64,000 nucleotides of DNA. It comes from Bradyrhizobium barranii subsp. barranii. Its GTDB lineage: Bacteria > Pseudomonadota > Alphaproteobacteria > Rhizobiales > Xanthobacteraceae. How positions within the stretch are numbered: position 1 is the stretch's first letter; each line of letters begins with the position of its first letter. This document shows positions 8,477 to 17,306 of the stretch, piece by piece. A model generated the notes under the pieces. The model searched no databases, was not told the origin of the DNA, and saw nothing but the letters and a program-made list of their open reading frames with translations. Location of the stretch: assembly GCF_017565645.3 (NCBI RefSeq), contig NZ_CP086136.1, positions 10,585,501 through 10,649,500 of the forward strand. The letters are read 5' to 3'. The position numbers and the translations under genes are program-made.

Positions 8477-8959
8477 ATGACCCGCGGGTCCGTCGACCAG
8501 AACTTCCTGTTTACGCTCGGTGAACTCTACCGCCTCTTGCGGGTCTATGCCGACAAGGAGGCATCGCGCTTCGGCATCACCCGCGCGCAATGGGCGGTCC
8601 TGGCCAAGGTCGAGCGCAGCGAGGGCATGAAGCAGTCGGAACTCGCCGAGTTGCTGGAGATGCAGCCGATCACGCTGACGCGCCTGATCGACAAGCTCTG
8701 CGACAGCGACTGGATCGAGCGCCGCAGCGACGCCTCGGACCGCCGCGTCAAGCGCCTCTATCTCAAGAAGGCCGGCCGTGCGCTGCTCGGCAAGATGGGC
8801 GGCCTGAAATCGGAACTCACGGCGAACGCACTCGACGGCATCAGCCCGGCGGACGCCCACCGTCTCCTCACCCAACTCGAATCCATCAAGGAAAACGTGC
8901 GTAACGCGATCCAGACATCCGGCGCGGAACAAGCGCGTAAGGAGCAGCGCTATGGCTGA
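8477..8959 (+). CDS. MarR-family transcriptional regulator of the efflux operon
   Basis: ATG 8477 with GGAGAT upstream gives a 160-residue winged-helix protein. The DNA-binding core is clear: ITRAQWAVLAKVERSEGMKQSELAELLE, followed by the recognition helix QPITLTRLIDKLCDSDWIERR and the wing SDASDRRVKRLYL. It is the first gene of a three-gene set; its last codons overlap the emrA start by eight bases, so it is translationally coupled to the pump it probably represses. MarR regulators of EmrAB-type pumps usually release DNA on binding phenolic compounds or drugs; the ligand here is unknown. A longer in-frame extension upstream lacks a ribosome binding site and crosses the palindrome. Confidence 0.9.
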   Translation: MTRGSVDQNFLFTLGELYRLLRVYADKEASRFGITRAQWAVLAKVERSEGMKQSELAELLEMQPITLTRLIDKLCDSDWIERRSDASDRRVKRLYLKKAGRALLGKMGGLKSELTANALDGISPADAHRLLTQLESIKENVRNAIQTSGAEQARKEQRYG

Positions 8960-10115
8960 TCAGGTCCTCAAGTTCCAGCCCGAGCAGAAGAGCGACAGCG
9001 GCAAGCCCACCAAGAAAGCCGGCACCGATCCGCGCCGCCGCCTGGTGGCGGGCCTGCGCCGCTACCGCCGCTTCCTGCTCCTGGTCGTGCTGCCGCTCGT
9101 CGTCGCCGTCGGCGGCCTCACCTTCTATCTGAACGGCGGCCGCTATGTCGGCACTGACGATGCCTTTGTCGGCGCGCAGAAGGTCCTGGTGACGCCCGAC
9201 ATCTCCGGCAAGATCCAGAAGGTCGTCGTGAGGGAAGGCCAGATCGTCAAGCAGGGCGACGAGCTGTTCGAGATCGATCCCGTGCCGTTCCGCCTCGCGG
9301 TGGACGAGGCCAGGGCGCAGCTGATGCAGGCGCAGTCGACCTATGACAACCTCCGCGCCAACATCAAGATCTACGGCGACATGCTCAACCTCGCGCAACA
9401 GGGCGTCGACCTGAAGCAGCGCGACGTCGAGCGCAAGCAGGCGCTGGTGAAGAACAGCTACGGCTCGCAGCTCGACCTCGACAACTCCGCGAACGCGCTG
9501 GTCACATCAGGTTCGATCGCGCAATACGTCAAGCAGCAGATCTCGACGGCCAAGACGCAGCTGCTCGGCGACACCGACCTGCCGCTGGAGAAATTCCCGC
9601 CTTACGCGCAGGCCAAGTCCAAGCTCGACAATGCCGAGCGCAATCTCGACCACGCCGTGGTACGGGCATCGATGAGCGGCGTTGCGACGCAGGTCGAGCA
9701 GATTCAGCTCGGCCGCTACGTCACCGCCGGCACGCCGGTGTTCTCCATCATCGACGTCGCCCACCCCTGGGTCGACGCCAATCCGAAGGAGAGCGACCTC
9801 ACCTACGTCACCGAGGGACAGCCTGTGACGCTCGAGGTCGACGCATTCCCGAACCACCTCTTCAAGGGCAAGATCGGCTCGCTTTCGCCCGGCACCGGCG
9901 CGCAATTCGCGATCCTGCCGCCGCAGAACGCCACCGGCAACTTCGTCAAGGTGGTGCAGCGCGTGCCGATCAGGATCTATTTCGACGAGACCGACAAATA
10001 CGTGCGGAAGCTGAAGGCCGGCATGAGCGTCTACGCCACCATCGACACCGGCCACAAGCGCTCGCTCGCCGGCCTGTTCGGATTGTCGGCGACGGCGAAC
10101 CAGGACAAGGACTGA
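8952..10115 (+). CDS. emrA: HlyD/EmrA-family membrane fusion protein of a drug efflux pump
   Basis: The 387-residue product has a short basic cytoplasmic N-terminus and one membrane helix at about residues 38-60 (RRFLLLVVLPLVVAVGGLTFYL). A periplasmic part follows with the biotinyl-lipoyl-like segment GRYVGTDDAFVGAQKVLVTPDISGKI. A coiled-coil hairpin follows at about residues 110-220, and then a beta-barrel with ATQVEQIQLGRYVTAGTPVFSI. It would bridge the EmrB carrier to an outer-membrane channel. It overlaps the marR stop by eight bases and is followed four bases later by the EmrB gene. The gene symbol reflects family and context, not a proven substrate. Confidence 0.92.
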   Translation: MADQVLKFQPEQKSDSGKPTKKAGTDPRRRLVAGLRRYRRFLLLVVLPLVVAVGGLTFYLNGGRYVGTDDAFVGAQKVLVTPDISGKIQKVVVREGQIVKQGDELFEIDPVPFRLAVDEARAQLMQAQSTYDNLRANIKIYGDMLNLAQQGVDLKQRDVERKQALVKNSYGSQLDLDNSANALVTSGSIAQYVKQQISTAKTQLLGDTDLPLEKFPPYAQAKSKLDNAERNLDHAVVRASMSGVATQVEQIQLGRYVTAGTPVFSIIDVAHPWVDANPKESDLTYVTEGQPVTLEVDAFPNHLFKGKIGSLSPGTGAQFAILPPQNATGNFVKVVQRVPIRIYFDETDKYVRKLKAGMSVYATIDTGHKRSLAGLFGLSATANQDKD

Positions 10116-10119
10116 TCCG

Positions 10120-11676
10120 ATGTCCGGCCCCAATGCCAGCCTGATGGTCCCCGGCCTGCGCCGGAACATGGTGACGATCTGCGCCATGACCGCGACCATC
10201 ATGCAGGCGCTGGACACCACCATCGCCAACGTCGCCTTGCCCTACATGCAGGGCTCACTGTCGGCCTCGCAGGACCAGATCAACTGGGTCTTGACCTCCT
10301 ACATCGTCGCCGCCGCGATCATGACGGCGCCGGTCGGCTGGATCGCCAACCGCTTCGGCCGCAAGCGCATCTTCATCATCTGCGCCGCCGGCTTCACCTT
10401 CGCATCCGTGCTGTGCGGCTTGGCGCAGGACATCAACCAGATGGTGCTGTTCCGTCTGCTGCAAGGCGTGTTCGGCGCGGCCCTGGTGCCGCTGTCGCAA
10501 TCGGTCATGCTCGATTATTACACGCTCCAGGAACGCGCCAAGGCGATGTCGATCTGGGGCATGGGCGTGATGATGGGCCCGATCATGGGCCCCTCGCTCG
10601 GCGCCTGGCTGACCGAGACCTATTCCTGGCACTGGGTGTTCTTCGTCAATTTGCCGTTCGGCGCCATCACCGTGCTCGGCCTGATCGTCTTCATGGACGA
10701 GACCCGGAAGGATATCAGCCTCAAATTCGACTGGTTCGGCTTTGCCGCGCTGGCGGTCGCGATCGGCTCGCTTCAACTCGCGCTGGACAGGGGCGAGCAA
10801 TTGGGCTGGCTCGAATCCAATGAGATCATCGCAGAGTTCATCGTCTCGGCCGTCGCCTTCTACTTCTTCCTCGCGCACTCCTTCACGACGTCGACGCCGT
10901 TCATCCGCTTCGCGCTGTTCAAGGATCGCAACTTCGTCACCGGCTGCATGTTCATGGTCGTGATGGGGCTCGTGCTGTTCTCGACCATGGCGCTGGCCTC
11001 GCCCTACATGCAGAACGTGATCGGCTATCCCATCATCACCGCCGGCCTGCTGCTGGCGAGCCGCGGCTTCGGCACCTTCTTCGCCATGATGCTGGTCGGC
11101 CGCATGATGCGTTATTTCGAGGCGCGCACGCTGATCATCACCGGCCTGACGCTGACCGCGGGCTCGCTGTTCCAGATGACCGGGTGGACCGACCTGACCC
11201 AGGTGCCGGAGATCGTCACCGTCAGTGTCGTCCAGGGCTTTGGCTTCGGCCTCGTCTTCGTGCCGCTCTCGACGGTGGCGTTCCTGACATTGTCGAACGA
11301 GCTGCGTACCGACGGCACCGCGATGCTGACCCTGATGCGCAACGTGGCGAGCTCGGTCGGCATCTCCGTCGTCATCGCCGAGCTGACGCAGGGAACGCGG
11401 CGGACCTACGCGATCCTGTCCGAGTATATCAATCCGTTCAACCACGCGCTCCAGATGCCCAGCGTCAGCGGCATGATCAATCTCTCCACCGACGCCGGCC
11501 GCGCCATGGCCGACAGGATGGTCAGCGTGCAGGCCCAGATCATCGCGTTTGCGCACGACTATATGCTGGTGATGATCTTCATCCTCTGCACCATCCCGCT
11601 CGCCTTGCTGATCGGCTCGACCAAGGCCACGCTGCGCAAGCAGGCCGCGGGGCCGGAACATGCGGTGATGGAGTAA
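10120..11676 (+). CDS. emrB: MFS drug:H+ antiporter, DHA2 (14-TM, EmrB/QacA type)
   Basis: This 518-residue integral membrane protein has about 14 hydrophobic helices. The DHA2 motifs are visible: ALDTTIANVALPYMQGSLSAS in the first helix, GWIANRFGRKRIF as motif A, LFRLLQGVFGAALVPLSQ, and MGVMMGPIMGPSLGAWLTE as motif C, the antiporter motif. It exports drugs or hydrophobic toxins using the proton gradient, together with the EmrA-like adaptor four bases upstream. The first gene of the operon is a MarR regulator. No outer-membrane channel gene accompanies it, so a TolC-like protein must be encoded elsewhere. Confidence 0.94.
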   Translation: MSGPNASLMVPGLRRNMVTICAMTATIMQALDTTIANVALPYMQGSLSASQDQINWVLTSYIVAAAIMTAPVGWIANRFGRKRIFIICAAGFTFASVLCGLAQDINQMVLFRLLQGVFGAALVPLSQSVMLDYYTLQERAKAMSIWGMGVMMGPIMGPSLGAWLTETYSWHWVFFVNLPFGAITVLGLIVFMDETRKDISLKFDWFGFAALAVAIGSLQLALDRGEQLGWLESNEIIAEFIVSAVAFYFFLAHSFTTSTPFIRFALFKDRNFVTGCMFMVVMGLVLFSTMALASPYMQNVIGYPIITAGLLLASRGFGTFFAMMLVGRMMRYFEARTLIITGLTLTAGSLFQMTGWTDLTQVPEIVTVSVVQGFGFGLVFVPLSTVAFLTLSNELRTDGTAMLTLMRNVASSVGISVVIAELTQGTRRTYAILSEYINPFNHALQMPSVSGMINLSTDAGRAMADRMVSVQAQIIAFAHDYMLVMIFILCTIPLALLIGSTKATLRKQAAGPEHAVME

Positions 11677-11683
11677 CCACAGG

Positions 11684-11788
11684 TGTCATGCCCCGGCTTG
11701 ACCGGGGCATCCAGTACGCCGCAGCTTCTCCGAATCCCACAACCGTCTCTGGAATACTGGGTCGCCCGGTCAAGCCGGGCAACGACAG
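11684..11788. repeat. dispersed palindromic repeat, family B copy 1
   Basis: The element starts with TGTCATGCCCCGGCTTGACC followed by GGGGCATCC. It ends with GTCGCCCGGTCAAGCCGGGC and then AACGACAG. Each end is itself a hairpin. Closely related copies occur at 35810-35933, 38970-39107 and 40216-40320 in this window. This copy lies between the convergent emrB and kinase-like genes, where it may also stop transcription. Confidence 0.75.
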
Positions 11789-11808
11789 CGAACAGGTGGC
11801 ACGAGCTT

Positions 11809-12870
11809 CTACAACAACTCCTCGCAGCCCAAATCGTCCACCGCCATCATCACCCGCTCCAGATTATTCCACCAGATCAACGGCGGGATGTTGATGCTCC
11901 ACTGCCAGACCGGCTTGGTGATGTGCCAGAGCACGGACCAACGGTAGTCGCGATCGAGCGCACCTCGCGTGTAGCCCGTGATGCCGCTTTCGATCAGCGT
12001 GTCATGATAGAAATTGAGCAGCCAGCGTTCGAGCGCCTGCCGTCGCTCCGGGTACCATTGCATCGCCATCATGTAGGCGAGATCGTTGGTCGGGACGTCG
12101 ATGCCCCACAGGTCGAAGTCGAAGATGCGCGCGGTATCGGCGACACCGGTGCGGGGCAGCAGGAAATTCCAGCTATGGGCATCACCATGGGTGATGCTGA
12201 GATGACGGCGCGAATGATAGCGCTCGGATAGCCGGGCCGACTGATTGATGAGGCGACGGTAGATGAGACGTCGCTCCTCGCTGAGACGGTCACCGAGCAA
12301 ATCGGCAAAGCGGTCGTAATGACCTGCAAACGCCTCCATGTGCTGCGTGCTGTCTTCGGTGCTCGCCCAGCTGCCGAGGGTCTCGCCGAGATCGGGATGG
12401 TCCCACCAGGCCGCATGCCAGCGCGCCAGCGTCGTGACGATCGCGATCGCCTGCTCGCGTGACGGCGGCAGCGGCCATTGCGTTGCGACCTCGTGGCTGT
12501 CAGTGAGATCCTCGAGCAGCAGGTGCCAGGCGAGGCTCTCCTCGTCGAAATGCGCGTCGAAGCAGCGCGGCACCAGTCCCAGCGGCATCTTCGGCGCAGG
12601 CTGCGTGTAGTACGCCACCTCGTGCCGGCCGGCATTGGCGAGTGTCTGCGCAAACGCGGAATTGGCGGTCTTCAGGATCAGCGATTGCGGCGCACCGGCG
12701 GATTCCCCGACATAACGCAGGCCGAGGCGGACGATGTGTGACACGACGGTGTCACGCTGATGCAGCACCTTCACCTCGCGCACCGCGCCAGCGTCCAGCA
12801 CGCCACCCCTGCGCAGCGCAGCCGTCAGTTGGGCGGGCTCAACGACCGCCGGCAGTTGTGGAGGTGTCAT
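11809..12870 (-). CDS. APH-family phosphotransferase-like protein
   Basis: The product has 353 residues from ATG 12870, or 362 from an ATG at 12897; the start is not settled by a ribosome binding site. It has the aminoglycoside-phosphotransferase/choline-kinase fold. A substrate-side lobe carries LILKTANSAFAQ, the catalytic loop is ITHGDAHSWNFLL (Asp and Asn in place), and the metal-binding IFDFDLWGIDVP follows. It most resembles the oxidoreductase/ecdysteroid-kinase-like branch of that superfamily, which phosphorylates small hydroxylated molecules. No substrate can be inferred. It is convergent with emrB and followed upstream on the same strand by a chemoreceptor gene with no obvious link. 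Confidence 0.85.
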   Translation of the reverse strand: MTPPQLPAVVEPAQLTAALRRGGVLDAGAVREVKVLHQRDTVVSHIVRLGLRYVGESAGAPQSLILKTANSAFAQTLANAGRHEVAYYTQPAPKMPLGLVPRCFDAHFDEESLAWHLLLEDLTDSHEVATQWPLPPSREQAIAIVTTLARWHAAWWDHPDLGETLGSWASTEDSTQHMEAFAGHYDRFADLLGDRLSEERRLIYRRLINQSARLSERYHSRRHLSITHGDAHSWNFLLPRTGVADTARIFDFDLWGIDVPTNDLAYMMAMQWYPERRQALERWLLNFYHDTLIESGITGYTRGALDRDYRWSVLWHITKPVWQWSINIPPLIWWNNLERVMMAVDDLGCEELL

Positions 12871-12945
12871 GACCACGATGCCCCTGTCCCGCGCCATACT
12901 GCACGATCACGACCCCACGCACCAGCCGCAGACCTCGCGCCCGGC

Positions 12946-14637
12946 TCAAGCCGCTGCGGTCGAGTCGCGCACAGTCCGGACGACGACCGAACGCAGCGAT
13001 TCCAGGTTGGCCGCCATGCCCGCGATCGCCTGCCTCACCTCCGTGGCGCGCGCGTCCACCGAGGCGGCGTCGCGGCTGACATTAGCGATCTTGGCCGAGA
13101 CCTCCTTCGCAGCGGATGCCGATTCGGAAATCGACCGCGCGATCTCCCTCGTCGCGGAGTCCTGCTCTTCCATCGCCGCCGCGACCGACGTCGCCACGCC
13201 GTCGATCTCGACGATGTGGCCTCCCATCGTCTCGACGGCATCGACTGCGGCCTGGGTCGAGGCCTGAACCTCGGCGATCAGGCGCCCGATCTCTTCGGTG
13301 GATTTGGCGGTCTGGTCGGACAGGGATTTCACTTCGGCCGCAACGACCGCAAAGCCGCGGCCGGCCTCGCCGGCCCGCGCGGCCTCGATCGTGGCGTTGA
13401 GCGCCAGGAGGTTGGTCTGGCCGGCGATGCCGCCAATGAGGTCGGAGACCTCCGCAATCTTCTTCACCGCGCCCGCCAGCGCCTGGATGGTCGAACGCGC
13501 CTGCTCGCGGCCGGCGACCGCCGATTTCGTGACCGTGCTGGTCCGCGCCACCTGCGTTGCGATGTCCCGGATCGAGGCACTCAGTTGTTCGGCCGCGGCC
13601 GAGACGGTCTGCGAGCTGCCCAGCGCCTGGGTGGACGCCGAGGCGACCGCCTGCGACTCCGCGGACAGCGACCGGGCGATCTCGGACAGGCTGGAGGCGG
13701 CCCGTTCGACGCCCTGGCTTGCCACGCTCGCAGAATCGACCGAGCGGCCGGTCTCGCGCTCGACGGTCTCCGCCATCTGGTGCAGGGCGCCGCGTTTGGC
13801 CGTCGCGGCCTCCTGCTCCTTCCGCAACTGCTCCTCGCGCAGCCGCGAATTCTCGATCGCCCCCAGCTTGAACACCTGGAGCGCCCCCGCCATCGAGCCG
13901 ACCTCGTCCTGGCGGTGCGCGAAGGGGATGTCGACAGCGAGTTCGCCGGTCGCGAGCTTCTGCATCGTGTCCGTCATGCGTACGATCGGGCGCACCACGC
14001 CAAGCGCGACGCCGAGCAGGCCTGCGGCAATGAGGGCCAGGACGGCTGCGGAGACGCCGAGGAGAATGTAGAGGATCGAGCTGTCGCGTTCGGCGGCCAG
14101 CTTCTCCATGTCCGCATTCTGCTTGTTGGCGCTCTCGACGATGCTGTCGATGATGGCGCGGTGTGCGGTATAGGCGTCCTTGAGCTGCGCATAGGCGCGT
14201 TCGGCGCCGGCCACGTCCTTGGCTTTGAGGGCCGGCAGGAGCTGGTCGGACAGAAGCTTCCAGAACTTCTGCACCTCGGCGTCGGATTTCGACACCAGCG
14301 CCGTCTTCAGATCGGTGGAGAGACTGGAGGTGGTCCAGAATGCCTTGCGCTCGTCGTAATCCTTGCGGAGCTGGACCAGGCGTTCGCCATGGGCCGACAG
14401 CTGGTCCGGCTCGCGCATGGCGAGCGTGGCCTCGAGATAGGCTTCGATCACATATTCGGGCGGCGGCAGGATGTCCGCGATGAGGTCGTTGCCGAGCTTG
14501 ATGTCGGAATAAAGCGGACCGCCGACCTTGAGCTCGCGCAGGGCGTAAAGGCTGGTCGAGACGACGGCAGTAAAGCCGATGGCGAGAACGATCCCGAATG
14601 CAATGACCGCAGAAGAAAGCGAGAGACGAATTTTCAT
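12946..14637 (-). CDS. methyl-accepting chemotaxis protein, membrane-bound
   Basis: ATG 14637 ([15 protein letters not shown]) gives 563 residues. There is an N-terminal membrane helix (about 8-30), a periplasmic helical sensor region (about 35-180) of four-helix-bundle type, a second membrane helix (about 185-210), and a HAMP domain ([21 protein letters not shown]). The long cytoplasmic signalling domain carries the hairpin-tip signature INLL-type region as [20 protein letters not shown]. The receptor would control a CheA kinase. No che gene lies nearby. The ligand of the sensor region is unknown. A TTG start four codons upstream is possible but less likely. Confidence 0.93.
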   Translation of the reverse strand: MKIRLSLSSAVIAFGIVLAIGFTAVVSTSLYALRELKVGGPLYSDIKLGNDLIADILPPPEYVIEAYLEATLAMREPDQLSAHGERLVQLRKDYDERKAFWTTSSLSTDLKTALVSKSDAEVQKFWKLLSDQLLPALKAKDVAGAERAYAQLKDAYTAHRAIIDSIVESANKQNADMEKLAAERDSSILYILLGVSAAVLALIAAGLLGVALGVVRPIVRMTDTMQKLATGELAVDIPFAHRQDEVGSMAGALQVFKLGAIENSRLREEQLRKEQEAATAKRGALHQMAETVERETGRSVDSASVASQGVERAASSLSEIARSLSAESQAVASASTQALGSSQTVSAAAEQLSASIRDIATQVARTSTVTKSAVAGREQARSTIQALAGAVKKIAEVSDLIGGIAGQTNLLALNATIEAARAGEAGRGFAVVAAEVKSLSDQTAKSTEEIGRLIAEVQASTQAAVDAVETMGGHIVEIDGVATSVAAAMEEQDSATREIARSISESASAAKEVSAKIANVSRDAASVDARATEVRQAIAGMAANLESLRSVVVRTVRDSTAAA

Positions 14638-14859
14638 GAAACAATCCAATGGCGCAGGTCGAAATCCGAACGGACCCTAAACAACTGCGGTAAACACGGG
14701 ATTGCTTCGCGCGGAAATTGTATCCCGCGGGCACCGGAAAATTACGAAAAGAGGACGTCAGTCGGTCGTTTGTGAGTCAGCGAGACCAACTCAGGGCACG
14801 AACAGAAACGTCTCAGGCCCGATGAAACGCAGCAACCAGCTCAGTTGCGCTGGATGAGA

Positions 14860-14895
14860 AACGCGTGGCGGCTGTCGATATCGCCGCCACGCGTT
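14860..14895 (-). terminator. strong hairpin just after pcaG
   Basis: The inverted repeat AACGCGTGGCGGC/GCCGCCACGCGTT has a perfect 13-base-pair stem (14860-14872 with 14883-14895) and a ten-base loop. It lies seven bases past the pcaG stop codon. On the minus strand it is followed by TTTCTC rather than a full T-run. It is well placed to end the pcaHG transcript. Confidence 0.65.
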
Positions 14896-14901
14896 GCTGC
14901 C

Positions 14902-15492
14902 TCACATGTCGAAGAAGACCGTCTCGTCGTCGCCCTGAAGCCGCAGGTCGAGCCGATAGACCGCCTTCCCCGCCTCGCGCGTCGCGATCAGCGTCGCGCG
15001 GCGATCGGCCGGCACCAGTCCCAGCACGGGATCGGTGGCATTGCCGGCCTCGTCGCTGAAATAGATGCGGGTGTAAAGATGCCGCAGCATGCCGCGACCG
15101 AACACCGCAAGGACGATGTGCGGCGCCTGTGGCTTGCCGTCGGGATCGGGCACCGCGCCCGGCTTGACGGTGTCGAAGGAATAATTGCCGTCCTTGTCGG
15201 TGCCGCAGCGGGCAAAGCCGCGGAAGCTGGCATTGGGCAACGCGCGCTTGTCCTGGGGGTCGGCGAAGCGGCCCTGCGCATCCGCCTGCCAGATCTCCAG
15301 CATGACGTCGGGCACCACGACGCCGTCGCCGTCGAACACGCGGCCTTCGATGCGGAGGCGATCGCCGGTGACGTCGGGCGTCAGCGTCGAGTTGGTGAAC
15401 GCGTCGTTCCAGGCGTATTCGCCGGTCGGTGTCAGGCCGTATTTGAAGAACGGACCGACGGTCTGCGATGGGGTAATACCGTTGTCCTGCAC
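14902..15492 (-). CDS. pcaG: protocatechuate 3,4-dioxygenase alpha subunit
   Basis: PcaG pairs with PcaH to cleave protocatechuate between its hydroxyls, giving 3-carboxy-cis,cis-muconate in the beta-ketoadipate pathway. The 196-residue product begins QDNGITPSQTVGPFFKYGL and has the intradiol beta-sandwich signature VVPDVMLEIWQADAQGRF. Like other alpha subunits, it lacks the full Tyr/His iron set carried by PcaH. The start is a GTG immediately after the TAA of pcaH, with GGAG inside the end of pcaH about nine bases upstream, so the two subunits are translationally coupled. A strong hairpin follows the stop. Confidence 0.96.
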   Translation of the reverse strand: MQDNGITPSQTVGPFFKYGLTPTGEYAWNDAFTNSTLTPDVTGDRLRIEGRVFDGDGVVVPDVMLEIWQADAQGRFADPQDKRALPNASFRGFARCGTDKDGNYSFDTVKPGAVPDPDGKPQAPHIVLAVFGRGMLRHLYTRIYFSDEAGNATDPVLGLVPADRRATLIATREAGKAVYRLDLRLQGDDETVFFDM

Positions 15493-16194
15493 TTAAGTGT
15501 TCTCCATTGGCGTGGCGTTCTTGCCGCGCAGCACGATGTCAAAGCGGTAGCACAGCGCCCATTCGGGCTGCGTGTTCTCGAGGTCGAATGACGACACCAT
15601 CCGCGCCCGCGCCTTCTCGTCCGGCACCGAGTTGAAGATCGGGTCGAACGGGAACAGCGGGTCAGCAGGGAAATACATCTGCGTCACGAGGCGCGTGACG
15701 AAGGAATGGCCGAACACCGACAGATGGATATGCGCGGGACGCCAGGCGTTGTGGTGATTGCCCCAGGGATAGGCGCCAGGCTTGATGGTCACGAAACGGT
15801 AGTAGCCATCGGCATCGCTCACGGTGCGGCCCGCGCCGGTGAAGTTCGGATCGAGCGGCGCCGGGTGCTGGTCGCGGACGTGGACGTAGCGGCCGCAGGA
15901 ATTGGCCTGCCAGATCTCGACCAGCGAGTTCGGCACGCCGCGGCCGTCCTCGTCGCGCACATGGCCGTGCACGATGATGCGCTCGCCGATCGGCTCGCCG
16001 GTATGCTGGGTGGTGAGATCGGCATCGCCCTCGCGCACGGTCTCGTGGCCGTAGACCGGGCCGGTCAATTCCGACAGCGTGTGGCGCATCGGGATCAAGG
16101 GCTTGTTCGGCGCGCGCTTGATCGAGCTCTTGTACTCGGGCGACAGCGGCAGCGGATGCGCCTTGTTGCTGTCGACGGGATAGATGAATGTCAT
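15493..16194 (-). CDS. pcaH: protocatechuate 3,4-dioxygenase beta subunit
   Basis: PcaH is the iron-carrying subunit of protocatechuate 3,4-dioxygenase. The 233-residue product has SLVEIWQANSCGRYVHVRDQ, then GYYRFVTIKPGAYPWGNH and WRPAHIHLSVFG, which supply the Tyr and His ligands (Y in GAYPW, the two His of HIH). The start ATG 16194 has a strong GGAGGAG ribosome binding site. A perfect TATAAT box on the same strand lies about 55 bases upstream. The gene is followed without a gap by pcaG. Other pathway genes (pcaB, pcaC, pcaD, pcaIJ) and the usual LysR regulator are not in this window. Confidence 0.97.
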   Translation of the reverse strand: MTFIYPVDSNKAHPLPLSPEYKSSIKRAPNKPLIPMRHTLSELTGPVYGHETVREGDADLTTQHTGEPIGERIIVHGHVRDEDGRGVPNSLVEIWQANSCGRYVHVRDQHPAPLDPNFTGAGRTVSDADGYYRFVTIKPGAYPWGNHHNAWRPAHIHLSVFGHSFVTRLVTQMYFPADPLFPFDPIFNSVPDEKARARMVSSFDLENTQPEWALCYRFDIVLRGKNATPMENT

Positions 16195-16248
16195 TGGCGA
16201 ACTCCTCCCCGGCCATTTTGCTCCGGCCGGTCAACGCTTCCCCCGATC

Positions 16249-16254
16249 ATTATA
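16249..16254 (-). promoter_or_regulatory. TATAAT -10 box upstream of pcaHG
   Basis: On the minus strand a perfect TATAAT lies in an AT-rich stretch (TTAGTTATGTTCTATAATGA) about 55 bases before the pcaH start. No good -35 hexamer lies at 17 bases, as is common for promoters that need a LysR-type activator such as PcaQ. Activation by PcaQ is inference; its gene is not in the window. Confidence 0.45.
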
Positions 16255-16290
16255 GAACATAACTAATCTAGGGAAGCGGGTTTGGCAGGT

Positions 16291-16309
16291 GTCCTGCGCC
16301 CGGCAGGAC
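16291..16309 (-). terminator. hairpin after the second intradiol dioxygenase gene
   Basis: GTCCTGC-GCCCG-GCAGGAC is a perfect seven-base-pair stem starting five bases past the dioxygenase stop codon and upstream of the pcaH promoter box. It has no T-run. It would separate the dioxygenase transcript from pcaHG. Confidence 0.45.
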
Positions 16310-16313
16310 CGCC

Positions 16314-17207
16314 CTATTTGATCGGCGGACGCGGCAGTACGGCCTCACCGGCCTCCAGCCGGTAGGTGTGGTCGAGCGAATACCAGGGGGTCGGGACGTC
16401 TCGTGCGGTCGGATGCGGCGTGTCGTGGCGCTGGAACTTGCCGATCAGTGCCTGCGTCACCCCGAACTGCACGTCGCTGTCGATATGCGGGTCGGCGGGG
16501 TCGTAGACCTGCGAGATCAGCACCTTGAATCCGGGCTTGAAGATCAGTGCGTGCAGATGCGCGGGCCGATAGGGATGCCGGCTCTGCGCCTCGAGGAGGC
16601 GCCCGACCACGCCATTGGTCGGGATGGGATAGCCCACCATCATCACCGAGCGGAAGGCGAAGCGTCCGTCCTGGTCGGTCGTGAACTTGCCGCGCAGGTT
16701 CATGTCGGCCTGATCAGGGTCCTGGTTCTCGTAGAGACCGACCGGCGAGGCGTGCCAGACATCGATCTCCGCACCCGTGACGGGACGGCCGTCCTTGTTG
16801 ATGACGCGGGCGCTGACGAACAGCGGCGCGCCGGGCGTCTCCGAGCGGACGATCGAGCCGCCATTCTCGACCCGCGGCGAGCTCAGCCGCCAGAACGGGC
16901 CGAGCAGCGACTGATCGGTTTCGGTATTGCCCTGATCGCCGTTGTTGAGCAGGCACACCAGCGGCGAGACGCCGAGCGAGCCCGCCATCAGCACGACTTC
17001 GTTGTGCGTGTCGGTCGTGAGCTTGCCGAGCTCGGCCACGATCGCGGTCGCGTCCCGGAATTCCTTCTCGGTCAGGCGGACATCGCGGACGAAGGCGTGC
17101 AGATGCTTGACGAGGGAGACCATGATCTGGCGCAGCCGCGGATCGGACGTCCGCTCCATCACCGCCAATGCCGCAGCCGTGACGTCCTGCTCGCGCTCGA
17201 TGATCAT
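16314..17207 (-). CDS. intradiol ring-cleavage dioxygenase (catechol/hydroxyquinol 1,2-dioxygenase type)
   Basis: The 297-residue product starts at ATG 17207 (MIIEREQDVTAAALAVMER) with GGAG upstream. Residues about 20-110 are the helical dimerisation domain typical of catechol and hydroxyquinol dioxygenases. Residues about 110-290 form the catalytic beta-sandwich, with LLGPFWR, TGAEIDVWHASPVGLYENQDP, MMVGYPIPT and RHPYRPAHLHALIFKPG giving the two Tyr and two His iron ligands. It would open catechol, chlorocatechol or hydroxyquinol between the hydroxyls; the length and domain order favour the hydroxyquinol group, but substrate choice cannot be settled by eye. It lies between pcaF and pcaHG on the same strand. 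Confidence 0.88.
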   Translation of the reverse strand: MIIEREQDVTAAALAVMERTSDPRLRQIMVSLVKHLHAFVRDVRLTEKEFRDATAIVAELGKLTTDTHNEVVLMAGSLGVSPLVCLLNNGDQGNTETDQSLLGPFWRLSSPRVENGGSIVRSETPGAPLFVSARVINKDGRPVTGAEIDVWHASPVGLYENQDPDQADMNLRGKFTTDQDGRFAFRSVMMVGYPIPTNGVVGRLLEAQSRHPYRPAHLHALIFKPGFKVLISQVYDPADPHIDSDVQFGVTQALIGKFQRHDTPHPTARDVPTPWYSLDHTYRLEAGEAVLPRPPIK

Positions 17208-17229
17208 GCTCGTCTCCGGATTACCCGTC

Positions 17230-17292
17230 ATTCCGGGCGCGAGTGAAACGAACGAGCCCGGAATCTTCGCCTCTCCCCGCAAGCGGGGAGAG
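17230..17292. repeat. two hairpins between pcaF and the dioxygenase gene
   Basis: ATTCCGGGC/GCCCGGAAT (about 17230-17265) and CTCTCCCCGC-AA-GCGGGGAGAG (17271-17292, perfect ten-base-pair stem) fill the 99-base gap behind the pcaF stop. Both motifs resemble the dispersed palindromic repeats elsewhere in this window. They may end the pcaF transcript. Confidence 0.6.
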
Positions 17293-17306
17293 GGAGAGGA
17301 GAGAGT

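Noticed and set aside
12760..14775. A 671-residue plus-strand frame antisense to the chemoreceptor
   Set aside because: The minus strand encodes a full chemoreceptor with all its domains. The plus-strand product is basic low-complexity shadow sequence.
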